In this document: one piece after another, positions 11,801-26,800 of the stretch | Position numbering within the stretch: position 1 is the stretch's first letter | Layout: each line of letters starts with the position of its first letter | Source of the DNA: Trichuris trichiura | Taxonomy: Eukaryota; Nematoda; Enoplea; Trichinellida; Trichuridae | DNA: 64,000 nucleotides | Assembly (NCBI GenBank): GCA_037903355.1 | Contig: JBAJFE010000045.1 | Location: forward strand, 372,001-436,000 | Reading direction: 5' to 3' | Program-made: the position numbers and the translations under genes | The notes under the pieces: model-generated | What the model was told of the DNA's origin: nothing | The model's input: only the letters and a program-made list of their open reading frames with translations | Databases searched by the model: none

Positions 11801-14800
11801 TCATTTATCGCAATGTAATCCAACTCTTGTAGCCGCTTTTGCGTGTCCTCTATCCAAGTAATCAGCGGGGTACCTCTCTCGTGCCAAAGCTGCGACTGCT
11901 CCGCTACATCCTCGAGCAGCTCAGTTCGACTTACTTCACCTTCTCGAAGACGTTCGAACCTGAACAAAAAGATTGCGCGCAATCTAGTGTGCAAAAACAA
12001 CTGCTAACATTTGCTACTTAGTGGCTAGTAATCCCTACATCGTTTATTTTTTGGAAACAGAAAAAAACAAAACGCCAAGTGGTTTTAGATGCACAAGGAA
12101 CGATACAACAGATAAAACCTTTCCCACAGGACATGTTGCCCGAACGAGACTGGACGAAAATTTGAATAAAACGGAGAAGCTACCGTTTGCAAACAAAGGA
12201 TAAAGAAGCAATTCTGACCCATTACGGTACCTCGAGTATTATCAGGCTCGTATTATTCAAATAATACTTCTTACTTGAATACAGTTTTTCGTAAAGCCTA
12301 AGTAAGACTTTTTCCTTCAAACCACTGTAGACCCAGTTTAATGTCGTAAAATAAAACTTGTGACTTTTAAATCAAATGCCGAGTGATCTGAAAGCTCTGA
12401 ATGTTTTTGCTGTTGTTAAACTAAACAGGGATTCATCCAGACTTAAAATACGGATAGAAGCCAGCGCCCTAGTTGGCATTTGTCAAAAACATATAAATAT
12501 AGATCGCGCAAAATGTAAGGGTATAGATTTAAGTTTGGCGCTTCTTTGTTAGCCCACTGCCCATCTACCTGCTTGCTGGACTGCGCTGCTACACGCTCAA
12601 TGAATGGCATCAACACAAAATAAGTTGCTTAAACAAGGAAATTTCACATCCTCTTGTAACGCGAGAAATATAATACGCTCAAGGCAATCGTATTGCATGT
12701 AATGTTTGCCTTAAGATAATATAATTATTTTTCCTGCTGTTCACCTGTAAAAGAGTGAAAAAATAGGCAAACGACAAAGTTCCCAAAGCAGAATCCTTGC
12801 AGAATAAAATAGTTAAAACATACCTTGCCGACAGGTCTTGAAGCTGACGCGTGACTTCCGAAAAGCTGTCTTCGTTACAGAAAGGGTAAAGCTCTTCAAA
12901 AATTACCCCCAATCGATCCAGCTGAATTTGCTTGTCCTTCAAGAATTTGCGCAGGAGCTATAATGGAATAAAAAGGTAACCACTAACAAGTCGACAAGAA
13001 AAGAATCCCACCATTTGCTCCCGCAGTTGAGCCTTAGCTACCTTGTAGTGGGAAGATGGCGGTCGTTGGTTGGATACCAATTCTTCCGTATCCGTCAGCC
13101 AAGTATTCAGTTCGCCAACAAGCATTCGATAAGCATCAGCTGTCCTTAGTCCACCTTCCGCTTTTTCTACCTGTTCAGATATCTGAGAACACGAAAAACA
13201 AAGTGCACGAAAAAAAGTATGATAAAAGCATTTCATACCTTACTGAGCAACTCCCTTGTTATGTTTTGCAATGAGGTCAACTTTGTTTCCAGTTCAGCAC
13301 AATCAGCTCCCGGAGCAGCCGATTTTAACATGTAGTTGCCCCTTAGTAACGTTTTGCGAACGGCTTCGGCCATTGTATCAGCCGTTTGTCGAAACGCGTC
13401 CAATTCCTCAATCTTATTTGTCGTATCAGCAAGATCAATTATCAGCGGGATCTGAAGTACGTCTGAAGAGAGCAGCTCTGAAATGCCGCTGTAAAGTTGT
13501 TCTATCTCCTTAAGCAATTGGTCCAGATCCGTCTTGATACTCTCCAGCTTGAATCCTTTATCTTCGGCCAAAAGCATAACCGATTCCAGACTGGCGCGAC
13601 ATTGGGACACCCGCTGCTTACATTGAGCAGCATCAACAGTGTATCCCGCGGCTTCCAATGCACTCGCCTGCTCCTCGCAGGTGGCAAGTTCCGATTTCTT
13701 CGCCTGCAGAATTTGCTGCAAAGAATTAACTGTTTCAAGAGCCGCGTCAACGCCGCTTGAAGTACGCAAACGCGGATCTATGTTATTTAGTGCGGCATCT
13801 GCTTTTTGAATGTCAGCAAGCAGAGAATCGACAGTGTAACGAGTTTCGTCACATTGCTTGACAACGTGTCCCAGTTCAGACATTCGTTCACCCAGGTGAT
13901 CTTGCAGTTTCACCAATTCCGCCTGAATGGTTTGCAGTTCAGATATTTCCTCAGGTTCCGCTCCGTTGGCCGACAAATTTTGCATTTTAATGAGGTTTTG
14001 TTCGATTGCCTGTTGCATCTCATCCTTTAGCTGTTCCAAGCGCGCTAGTTCTCTTGTGTCAGAAGAGGCACAACAATGCGACAGGGAGTCGGTCAACCTG
14101 CGCAAACAATTCTGACTGTCCGTCACCGATGCAGCCCTTTCCTGTAACAGCTTCTGGCGATGATCGACCATCGCATGAAGGTTGCGACATGTGTCATGCA
14201 GGTTTTCCAGCCGATTCCCGTCTTGTTCAACCGATTTGGATAACGCTTCAAGACCACAGTTCGTTTGTTCGCGTAACTTTTCCAATAGAACAGTTCCAGC
14301 GTCGCGGTCAGACAAAGTACTCGCTAGATTGGCGGATATTTCCTGAATGGAAAATATTTAGCATAAAAATGAAAACAAACAACTTGCAGCAGCAGCTGCT
14401 GCTATCAGTACGTTGAGCTCCAGTTTCAGAGTCTCCGCTCTTTCTAAATCTGCCGTGGAAACGTCGCTTTCGCACTTCGCTAGTTGGCGTTCAATACTTT
14501 CTTGTTTGCGCTTAAAGTTATCCCATGTCATCGTCAACTGTTTCTCCAACTCCATCACGGCCGAAAGCTGCGCCTTCCTGAAACCAACATCAGGTAACAC
14601 CATAACGCTTCCACTTTAGAACTCCCATTTTTAAAACTAGACAACACGTTGGTCTCCAACAGTCTGCGAACAAGCAGGTTCTCGCTTTAACAATTATTCG
14701 TGAACACTAAAACCAATTGCCTCGTTTTCGCAGATTCAATTCAGCAATTAAACAGGTAGAGCCTACATTTAACGCTACACCCCTCTGACATTACTTCGTT

Positions 14801-17800
14801 GTTCCTCTGCGCTGAATACCTTTGAGTCGATAGCGCATTCAGAGAAGCGGTAAACCAGCTTAAACGGGAACACTACAATACTAAGAACGCGATACGCCAA
14901 ACTGCAATGTTCATTTCTCCTAAGCAGTCCCGTTTTTCAGGATCTCTATCGCATTAATATTCGCATAGATCACCCAATAGCTGTAGGATATCAAAAAACC
15001 ACAAAACGTGCATTTCTCTAAGGAGCCAGAAACTTGACCGAGAACAGCAATGTCGAAAGTATCAACGTTTTGCTGCCTCAAAGTGACAAGCTATAATTTC
15101 ACAGGAAAACAGCATTGGGTAGAGTCACCATCAATACTCAAAAGTAGAAAGCTGCAGGTCTTCTAAAACTCGGCTGATAAAGCCTACCTTGAAAATCAGA
15201 CTTTCGTAACGGCACAGATCAATCACATTGGCATACGCGAGGGCTGATGTCGTGGTTAGGTAAAATAATTACGGGCTCCAGCAAGCTGTCCTTAATATCA
15301 CTATTCAAACTAACAGTGGAAAATCTATAACTTCGTAGGTCTACTGGCAGGTAGAAACATTCAACTCTTTCCTGGCCTTCCAACGTAATAAACTGGTGAT
15401 GAGCCATATTTTTATTGATAACTGCCAACTGTTAGTTAAATTCACTAAATGGAGAATACTTACTTCCGCTTCATGTTGCTGAGCAGTTCTTGCCAAATAA
15501 TTTCAAGCGATTTGCAGTTTTCGCCTAGTTGGCCATCACTCAGACAGCCGCCTGCTTTTGCTTCGGACAAAAGCCAGGAAATTTCGCCCTCGCGCGCCAG
15601 GACGTTTTCGTACAGGGCGTCAAGCTGATTGCACATAGGCAAGAGGCACTGTGGGTCGGCTGATATCTCCTGGAATCCATCAAGGCTTTGACGAACACTC
15701 CGCGCCCAGTTCAACAAGTCAAGCGTCTTCTTTTCCAATTCGGATCGTTCGGCGATCTTATTTTCAGCTGCCACTTGTAGACCGTCTACAAAATCAAATT
15801 CTTATGCCATGGCGAGGTTTCTTCGCGGTGCGCTCACTGATTTTCCGATCTATCTCTTCGTTGAGTTGTCGCAAAGCAGCTAGTTTCGACTGAACGTCAA
15901 CAAGCACTACCGGATTGTCGCACAGCGAGCAAAACTGCTGCGCCTGACCTTCCAGCTCAGGCAATTCTCTACCATGCTCCTCCAGCTTGCTTTTCAAGCT
16001 CTACAAAATTAGAGCTATGTCAAAAAACGCGTCCGTAAAGCACTGGCTGTGGCTTTCAAACTGTACGTAATGTATCGTCAGCGTTACCTACAGGACTTTT
16101 ATGACCTTACGTGAAAAAAAGTAAACTATACTTCGTTGTCTCAGGGAAATGACTGAATTCGATTAGGTACTTTTTTAATGCCCATCATATATGGCTGACG
16201 GATAGCCTCTGACATCCTAGCTAGCTAGGGGTGGATTGGAAATTAAAACTTTCAGTCTCTTATACCATTTCGAAATTATCTACTACATTTGATGAAGAAG
16301 CACCTTTCGTTCAAACAATGTGCTGACGACTAACCACCTAAGACCCAAAGGCTCCAAGCTTCTCAAAAAACAAAACGTGCCTGCTTAACGGGAAGTAAAC
16401 CGTGTAACAAGATGAAAGACTTATAGCCACAAACTTATAACGACTTTTCTTACTGCTAAGCTTTCCAAGTCAGTTCCCGTAGGGCATGAAGTATACGAGG
16501 TGACTGCCAGCATGATGCAATTCAAGGAAGTCTGCATGGACCCCAACGACGAAAATAAACGCGAGCTGATCTTCTTCGAATCCACCAAGTGTTTACTGCG
16601 GTCGTTGATTAAAGCCTAAATCAAATGATGCTACGAAGCCAGTACGATGCAGCGAGCGGCCCATCCTACCAGTAAATGCTCCCAACGAGAAGTGCAAGAA
16701 GCTGTTTTCTCTTCCACCGCAATGGATTTCTTGTTCAACATTGCTTCACTTCGTAACGAAACTTTTTGACCCATTGCTCGTAAGTTGCAAAGAATGGATG
16801 CTTGAGTGTTGAACTCCTCCCTCAGTGCGTCCATAAACATTAGCTGCGATTCGATCTCTTTGGCATCGGTAGGCACCGGAGCCATAAGTTCTACACATTT
16901 CTCCTTAGTGTTCAGCCAGCATTCGAACGTTGTGCAGCAGGAAAAAAAATCGTTCAACTCTTTTACTACCGCTTCAAGCTGTTCAACCTTTTCCACCGTA
17001 TTGCGGCGCAGCGTACCTTTAAATTCGTAAATCCAAGGTTGCAATAAACGCGCACTAAGAGCTCTAAAAGAAATCTGCTTACCCAAGTCTTGTGCTTTGT
17101 TCCTCAAATTCTGGCAGTCGTACGAATCCTTTGCGTCGTCAATAAGTTGTCCACAGCTTGTTTCGTATTCGTCCAAGCGAGTGCTCAGTTCGGCAACTTT
17201 CTCCTTCAATTCCTAAGCAAACATAAGAAAGTCAGCGATAACAGAAATTACAACGAGGTCGCGGCATCTGTTAAGCATTTAAAAACTCGCCAAACGCTAA
17301 ACCTTCAAGCTGAAAGGTCACGTGCCAACCCAGACAGTTGGACTTTGAACTGTATTTCAACAGTAATAACTGAGAATGATGAAAAAATTTTATACACTTT
17401 TTAAGGTCGCGCAGAATATGAAAAAATTAACCATGCGTGCAAGACGCAGTCTGTCCTTGGAGGAGCAACACTACCTATGCAGTTAGTTAACCAACGTTCA
17501 ATAATTGAAAATTACCTTAACGTCGTTATGGCATCTTTCTAGTTCACTTTGGCTACTTGGTAGTTCGAACTGCTGCGCCTGTTCAAGCAATCTTCTCAGG
17601 CGGGAAATCAAGTCATCATAAAGGAGTTTGTTCGAAGAAAGGCTACCGCGAAGGGCAAGTATGCCTGCCTCTCGTTCGCGAAGCGATTTTCCGAGAGATT
17701 CGTAGCGGTCGCTAAACTCTTTTGTTTTCTTCGCCATAAAAGTAGGCTCTAAAAGCCGCGCGGTATGTTCAGACAAAAATTCGAAGAGAAAAACAATTGA

Positions 17801-20800
17801 CACATTAAGCACGGAGCAAATGAATGCTCACCTGTGGAATCCGTGTAACCAACGTCATTGTCGGACATGGATACAGCTTCTACGGCATTTAGATCGGATC
17901 TCAGCTGGGAATGCGCCGTTAACATTAAGCGAACTTCTTCCAGCTGTCGATCAAGGGCGTTCTCTAGCATTGCTACTTGACCAATGGAAGCGAAACGATG
18001 TTCTGCTTCGGTAAGACCTTGAGAAAAGTTTACGGTAACTTGCTCGTATTCTTTCATCTTTGCCTTTCGTCTAGCTAGGGACTCTTCCTGTTCAGTTAGT
18101 CGACGATCGGCTTTCTTCCAAAGCTCTTGCGCATCATGCATTTTTGCCTGGCATGCCTGGAAATCTGCGTCGCTCTTATTTGGAATAGCTTGAATTTCAG
18201 TCCAGGCAGTCTTCATTAAGGCCACGTCGTCGCGCAATTCACCGTGAGCCTCGCGAATAAGCTGAAGGCGGACTGAGTAAGGATCCATTTCCTGGTCACA
18301 AAATTCAATCGAAGACAGCTCTTCGAGCATAGAGTTTAAATGGTCATTTATCAAATCAGAAAGTTTTTCAAAATTGTCCACAGTGTCAAATGCTTCTTGT
18401 AAATGGTCGCAGTAGAGGACAGCGTCCTCTTGGACATCTCGCAAACGCTGCTGCAACAGGCACAGTTCGGCAAAAGTGCCCTTATCAACATCAGGTGTTT
18501 CAAGAGTCAGCGAAGAGAGGATTTGCTGGTGCCGCGCAATGTCGGCCAGCACTAACCTTTGGTCTTCCACGAATTCGCGAAGCTGCTTCCTTTGCAAAGG
18601 CAACAAGGGTCGAAGATTACCTTTCGACTCAACATCGTATAGCCAGTCGTCAAAATCATTCTTCTTTTTCTGCAAACTTTCCGACGTACACAGTTTGCTT
18701 TGCAAAACTGATCGTTTTTCGGTGAGCTCCTCTTCGACATTTTTTAGCCTGCATCAAAGCAATTCAGTTTAACTGCAAAAAACAATGTACAACTAGCCGA
18801 AGTCGGTTACTACCGGCATACTACTGGGAAGATGAGGGGGACTTCGCTTTTATCTTTGGTGATGGAAGAAATTTCTTAAGGACAAACAGCACAAAAGATT
18901 CTTTGGCAGTACAACTTACACTTGCAATTAAAGGCACGGCAACAAAAGAAAAAATAAAATTCAACCATGAGCAGTTCTGAAAAACCAAGAAAGAGTACCT
19001 GCGTTCTAGGCTGTCGATAGATTCCGTGAGCTCACTCGCACTAGCGCCAGTATGTAAGACTAGCAGATCGTACTCTTTAGCGTTTCTTCTCAGCTCGGTT
19101 AGTAGAAACTTCTGAGGAACCAACTCGTCACTGGTGTTTTGCAATTCAAGCATGCTGTCTCGCAGCGACTGGACATCTGTTCCAGTTGTTTCTAAACCCA
19201 ACGGCATCCTGGTCGAGCACTCAGCCAGGGATAGGCTTCGCTCAACCCGATTGCGTACTTCGACAAAATTGTCATTAATACAGATTGCATGAGACACCTT
19301 CCATTTGAAGTCAAGCACGCGTTGCAAAACGGCCATATAAGCATCAGCTAACTTGCTCGACTGACTGTCGCTCGAATGCCTGTATTCGACCGACGGGAGC
19401 GGTGGTTCGGCTGATCTGCGCAAAATATTGAACTCAATCAAGCAATCATTTATATTCGCGTTCAGTTGATCTTCAAGCCCTTTGATCGTGGCTAACAAGC
19501 TCTTCTGCGATCCGATTTCTGTCTCAAGTGCCTACAAAAAGACCCTTTAAGATTTGCATGTTTTAAACTTGTTTCGCCTACCTCTGCTGAAATTCGCGAC
19601 ATTTCCAGAGTGCTAGGTTCACCGAATTTACCGATAGCGGATGCAACGTTCTTTTCTACCTTATCCAACCAGTGGCGAAACTCAATAATGCTGTTCACCG
19701 TAGCGCTGCTCAGTTCGGTTACTGTGCGCAAGCTACAATAGAAGAGAACAAAAAGTTGTATACCAATTGACCCTTGACTTGCATTACCGGTCAATAATAA
19801 TAAGAATGCATTGCTGAAAGGAGTCATACATTTCGAGCAGGTCGTCCCGAATTTGTAACAACGATTGGAATTCAGCAGGAGTCAAAAACTCGACCGAAAC
19901 AGATGTATGATCAGATATCCTATTCTCAACGGCTCGGATAGTTGGCAAAACGCCTTCCACGAAGCCTTTGATAACCTGAAACGATACAGGAGGTGAAAGC
20001 AGATGTGGGACAAAAATCAAGGATGAGAAATTTATCTCTGCCCTGCAATGAAAGAACGATCATCAAATGCATGCCGATGTGATAGGAACAAAGCAACAAC
20101 GGCCTGTCAACCTTTCGACAAGGGGCAAGCTAAACAAACCGCCAGCTTAAATTTCAACTAGAGATCAGTGATCCTAGCCACATGAACTGCGGCTAACCCA
20201 GATAAGCTAAACATTTACTTTATCAGGAAAATAAGAACCACTATGAAGTCCGTGTTTACAAGAACGTTCTCATCCATTGGCTTCGTCCTTACGAAGACCT
20301 TAGAAAACTGGTGACCGCATGACCTGACGTGGTAATTGCTCAACATGTTTTGACAAAAGTAAACGACATGCTTATTTAGAATAAACTACTTGAACGTGGC
20401 TATTAAAGCATAGTGTAATGAAACTTTCAGAAGAAGAGCATTTTAGGCAACAATATTCTCCTCAGCACGCTTATTAATACTGCTAACTTTTACCGAAGGG
20501 GAGCATACTCTTACATCCCAAAACGGCTTGAATGCTTTGATCGACAGTGCGACCTAATTTAAAAGCAATAGCCCTACTAGGATACACACAGATGCAAGCG
20601 GGTATTGTTGCTATTAATAGAGATGTAGGAGCACCATCTGTATAGACATGCACCTGTGGACGTAATAATGGATTCCAGAAGCGCGTGCCAAAACAAAAAC
20701 GCCCATTCGTCCGCTGAGAGTAAACGTTTTGCTTTTCTGTCTAGTAATGCCACCCGACTATTAGCAGACCTGAAATAATTTCTTTCGGAATAAAGTTCAT

Positions 20801-23800
20801 ACTACGGGCCTGGTTGTTGCAGCCAGGCATTTTACAGCTAAAAAATATCAAAGTCAAAGTTCGTCTTTATTTTATTCAATACCAAAGAGCTGAGTAGCGG
20901 AATTTTTCGTACGTCATTCCTCACAGTGCTCTGTAAGTCTACAGCCTGCAATATTATGCTCACTTCAACTTAAGAAACATTTTTTAGAAAGCACAGTGAC
21001 ACACCAAATCGTGGATGAGGGACAGAACCCAGCAAAATAAGGATAAATGGAATTAACAAGCTTTGCTGTGCAACCTACGGAACGGAAAGCTCACGATCAA
21101 AGACCTAACATAAGCAGCTAGCAGGTTAATTTAACATTCGCTTGCGATCTCAACCATTTACTACTGCTGGCGGTAATCGAAAAGTAGGGGTAGTAAAAAA
21201 ACCGTTTTTAAAAATCAATGGTCACTAGTCACCAGAGACAGAAAAGTAGAGCTGTTAAGACAGTACTTGCACGTAGAAGTTCAAGCAACAACAGTAGGAT
21301 GAGGTATGAACTCAGTTAGACCTCTCGTGCTAGGTATGCTGAATGCACAAGAACTTTAATCCCGCTTAAAACGAGAGCTATAGGTTGCATTTGTTCATAC
21401 AATTTTAGTTACTGACAACTAGACTTAGGTAATTTCAACGAGATCCATTAGCGGGTGTTTCGGTTTTGTCTGACCAGATTTAGAGTGACAGGGTTTTGAC
21501 CCGTATCTGAAAGAAACGTCAAATTCAGAATGAAATTGTAGTTCAAAAAGAAACAACCATTTTTCAAAGTAGTCTTTAACTCTAAAAAATGAGAAAGGAA
21601 AAAACAAAATAACATATAATAAGATAATTTGAAATAATGCTTCTTTAATGATTGACAGATAGGGAAGAATTTCTCATTGCCAAAAAGAATGCCGAACATA
21701 ATCTACATCGCACATCTGACAATAACAAGAATACAATACAATAGATACAACGGAAAGGGTCAAGTCAGTCCAAATTCGCATTGGCCAGAATGTGATACTC
21801 GAACCCTCTCCGTCTCGCGACGACGAATCCTAAACATTCTGAGTTTTATTTTTCCTTCCTGTTGTTCTAATCTCCTACTACAAAACAGGTATACCATGGC
21901 GTGGTTTCAGCAATAATATTTAACAGAAATAAAAATTAATATAATAGCAACAATAACAACACAGAAATCTGAAAAAGAAGTGAAAATGAAATGGAAATAA
22001 TTATATCTCTCACTTATACATCGAGCAACAATTATGTGTCTGGGTTATCCGTCACCCAAGGACAACAAAGGGATGCAAAGATAAAAGAACGGTACAGACG
22101 GTACGAATAACCGAAGCTGCGACTGCACAGCGTCAGGAAAACGATGGGCGGACAGTAGAATTAGAAAACAGAAAGGAAATATCACGACTCACTTGTACCT
22201 TAATTTATTTTCATTTCTGCTTTTTATATCAATTCTTTTTCAGGTTTTTACTTTATTCTATTTATCGTTTTTCTAACCTCGTTTCTGTTTCATTTTTTAC
22301 TTTTGGAGTGTACTGTTTGTTTCAGCAAGTCTGAATAGTTTCAGCTAGTGGCCAACGATATTTTATTAATTTGGTAAAATTCTATTCGCTTCATGATCGG
22401 TTACACTATTCCAGCATTATCTTTTTCCGTTTTATTTTTTTTTTGACTTTTCGTTTTCCGTAGATGGGATAAAATCACTAGCTTGAAGAATGGATTTTCT
22501 GTTTAATTTCCTGCGCTCACTTTTATTGTGCAGTTTCGTTCTAAACGTGCGGGTTCTGTCATTGGTTATTACGTTATACGCCGACGAGGGGATACAGGAA
22601 GCCCTCAAAGCTTGCTAGTAAGTCGTAGAAAAATTTAGAGGGAAGCAAGCAACGGTAAACGTTACGGGAAAAAAAATCGAACTTAATCTATTCGTCGTCT
22701 GTAATGCAAGCTAAGTGGAACAGATTATATTGCACTAATATATTAATATTAATGGAAAGGGTGCGCGACGTGAGTTGGCCATACATCATAAATCATTAAT
22801 AAAGCAATACAAACCAACACGCGCTCTACTACAGTCAAAAGAAGAAAATGTTCGCTCCTGAAACCGCTTTAACAGCAAAGCTCAAGCTGAGCTCAGCGCC
22901 TGTAATATTAGTTTACGTGTTAATAATAGAACTGACCATAAAAGGAATAAAGCTGAAATGTTCAGAAATAGTTTTGAAGATGGGTGCGAAAAGAGACGGA
23001 ACAAGCAGAGGTCATTATGGACCTCCAATGCGATTCTCCTGTGCAAGCAGGAACAGCAACGCACTGCAGGTGCCGCTACAACAAAAAGAACCTTCCATAC
23101 AAGCTTATTTCGCCCTGTTAAAGCACTTGTTCCTAATCGATTTCCAAGATAAAGCTTTCAGTTCAACAGCACAGTAGTACGAAGTATACCTTCATGGAAA
23201 TTCGTCTGTTTCACGGTGCTGCGCTCAAATTCACTCGGATAACATGTAATATATGGCCCGACCGCAGAAAATTCAAAGTTAAAAAATTTTTAGCAAAACT
23301 GAATTACCGTTATCCGCTCAGCCGCCACCAGAACATTTTCGCGGGAAGTTAATTCTTCAGGAGCCAGTTCGGCTACTTCGTTCCGCCACTGTTTCAACTG
23401 TCCAGAAAGCGTTTCGATCTCATTTCTGCATGTCGAAAGCACATCCCGTATAGTAACCTAGATAATAGAGAAATTCCTTAACGTACAGAGACGAAAATTA
23501 CGCAAAGCAATTTCAACGGTCACAGGACGTTAGCTTTTTTTCCATTCTGCATACTCGGTATGACAGACGCCCTAACGACTACTACTCAGAAGATCGTGCA
23601 TTACAAGTTTAGTGACAATTGCTGAACGCAAAATACACGAAGGAAAAGAAGCAAAGCGACAAAGCAAGTACATTATTTACGCTGCATAGAGTCAAACAAT
23701 ACTTCATTCTTTTAATGAACTCTTCTATGCGATGAGAATCAACACAGACTTCGCTTGAAAGAAAAAGGAAAAGAGACAGGGCAGAGAGAGAGAGAGAGGA

Positions 23801-26800
23801 GAATATGAAGAGAGCAAAGTGAACGCTCCATTGGCAGCTGTTGCCAGACGGCCGCGAGGCAGTGGCACTGTACAAAGATGTTGCGAACGAGGCACACGTA
23901 CACGTCGTGCATAATGATGCCGGTAGCTGGGACAACATCCGCTATCTTAATGGCACGTAGAAAACAGCAGGCCATCGTAGATCGTTGCCGAGCGACAAAT
24001 CTGTTTGGGAGCTTGCATAATTGACCACGTATGGATGCAAGTGAATATAAAAAGAGTACCAACAGGAACGAATAGGTCGATTATTTTGCGTCTATACTAA
24101 GTGAAACCCGAAACCATAGCAACAAAAATTAAAAATCGAGACAAGCGCACTTCTTCCCTTGGGAAATCGATGACTGAACCGCGCTTGAAAGGCAGTAGAC
24201 AACATACCTGGATGCTGTTGTTCTATGCGTGAAACAACGTACTAGCAATGCTCATACTTTTGCTTGTCAAAGCGTCAGAGACGGAATGCAATCACAAACT
24301 GTCAATATAGTGCAGCGAGCGTACGCCTGTGACTGTCGTATACTTAGACATGTCACCGTCGGAAGCACGCAATTCTGACGGTTGCCCTTCCCAGACAATT
24401 TCCCTTGTGTATACTGTTGTACGTGGTTGCTGGACTCCACTGTGTCTGCCTACCACATCCCGCTCCTCCATGGACTTATTGAGAGCTGTCATAATGGAGC
24501 TGGCCACCTTGGCGGGTATCAGATGCAATTGTACTGCACGTGTAATGGAGAAGTGCTCCCCAGTCTTTGGATTAACCATTTCGCCAGATGTCACATCCAA
24601 GAGCCCATTGTCGACAGCGTCGCGTATGGAAGTGAGTTGGCTAGTGACGGGATTTTTTAGAATTGGGTCGTTCAAATCCAAACTCTCTTTGAGCAGGTAG
24701 GCCAAGAAGTCTGCCTGGGCATCGGCAGCGGTAGTCGATGGATCGCCTGAGCGACGGAGGCGGAACACATGCTGCGGCTGGCTACCTTTCACGCTAATAC
24801 TTTCTTCGAATACGGCAGAAGGTCTCGACGAGCCCTCCTGAACGTGCGGATCCAGGCTGCGGTCAATTGCAAAGCGAAAACCCTCAGTCTCGCGGCGCTT
24901 GATGGCTTCAGTGACCGCCTGACTGGCCAACATGGGACTCGCAATGACCGCTATCAAGCCAACCCTTACCGCATCCCTGAGATTGACTTTGGCTCCGGTT
25001 TTTGAGTCCACAAATTTTCCATTCGAATCTATTCGACCTCTGTATAGAGCCTCCGATAAGGTCACCGTACGGCCGGAACTGACGTCATATATCAAAGAAT
25101 CAGGATCAATGATACCACGTTCAATTGCCTGCCGGAAAGTCAGATAAAGGCCTGACTTTCGATCCCTGATACGGCCGGAGTTTTCATCGAACTCATCTGA
25201 ATCGATCACATTGCTTAAGTTGCGCTCGTCCATTCCATCCAAAGCCTCGACACTGCCGGTATCTATGTAGCCCTGCTCTAGGGCAGCCGAAATGGTCATT
25301 TTCCGACCAGAGTCGGGATCAGTGAACTGATTTGTAGTAACGTCTATGAGGCCTTGTCCCAATGCTTCTGCAAAGGTCCACTTGTCCACTCGCCTGAGTA
25401 GTCGGCCCAGTTCCTTGGGAAATTTGCCGTCTTCTACTGCTTTTGCTACGGAGACAGTGACTCCTTTATCCAATACTACAGTTCGATCGTGAGGATTAAC
25501 TAGACCTCGTTTAACAGCCTGTAGCAGGGAAATCATTTCTCCCGTCTGGTGGTCATAGATGCTGCTTCGGTTGGCCACCGCCTCGTAAGTGCTTTCGTCT
25601 ATAAGGCCCAAACTGGAGGCCTCCTTCAGCGGGAGCACTTCGCCAGTAATGGGATTACAATAGCATTCTTGTTGCACATCAATTAAACCTTCATTTAAGG
25701 CGCGAGTTACCGGCACAGCATAGCCCTTTCTAGGATCGTAGACACCTTCCATTACCATGCTGGCGTATACTGGCTTGAGAATGCTGACCCAGCTAAGTTT
25801 TTCATTAGAAAACGGATTTACCACGCTGCCAGTCCGAGGATTGATGATCTTCAGCTCGATTGCACGTTGTATGGATATACGTTCTCCGTTCACGGGATTG
25901 CACACACCTTTGGGCAACACTTCAGCCAACGTAACGTCCATCAGTCCCACGTTTGCAGCCTGAGCAAAGTCGACACGCTCGCCGGTCTCCGGGTGCCACA
26001 TAACTAGTGCTTCTATGTCGACAATTCTAGACTTGATTGCGTCTTCCAAAGATAACTTCTCGTTTGTGGTGGGATCAATGATGCCGTAGTTTAATGCATG
26101 AGCAATGTCAGAGCGGAAGACCGAGTACGTCTTCGTTAACTGCTTGCCCTTGCGGTCAACACTTGCAATTCCGGCCCGCTGAGCCTCAATCAAAGTCATG
26201 GTCCGGCCAGAACGTTTATCCTTCACCTTGTCTATGCCGACCAGCTCAGCGAAGGGGGACAATTCTACTGACTGAACTTGAGCAGTAGATTTTACACTAG
26301 TTTGCGTTCGCGTAGTGTACGGGTCCCCGTGAAGCTGAACGGTGAATTTCATCTTGGTTTCCGGGTCTACGTATTCGCCTTTCTCGACGCCTTGCTCATC
26401 TCTAATCACCTTAACCATCACTTGCTTGCCTCCAATGTCAATTACCTCTTCGCGACCCTTCCCGACCGCCTTAGTCACCCTCGCAGGAACAAATGGTGTT
26501 AACGTGGACACTGAACCGGGAATCGAGGTAGGCGGTGGCCCTACAAGCTGCTGTTGATAGCGAATAGCGTCGGCGCAGGCAACTGGCTTCATTTGGCCTG
26601 ACCGAATCGCCTGAACAAAGCTGACTGCGTCGCCTGTACGTTTGTTGATTACTAGACCTCGACTGGGATTAACTACCTTCTTTTTGACAGCCTCTTCGAA
26701 AGACAGCTCCTCGTTGGAACTAGGATCAACCACTCGAATAGTAGAAGTGTTAACAAGACCATTGGCAATGGCTTCGTGCAAAAGTAAAGGCGCTCTACCG

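Noticed and set aside
21425..22900. AT-rich frames in the 3.3-kb rod intron
   Set aside because: Composition is low-complexity and no splice phase fits the flanking exons.
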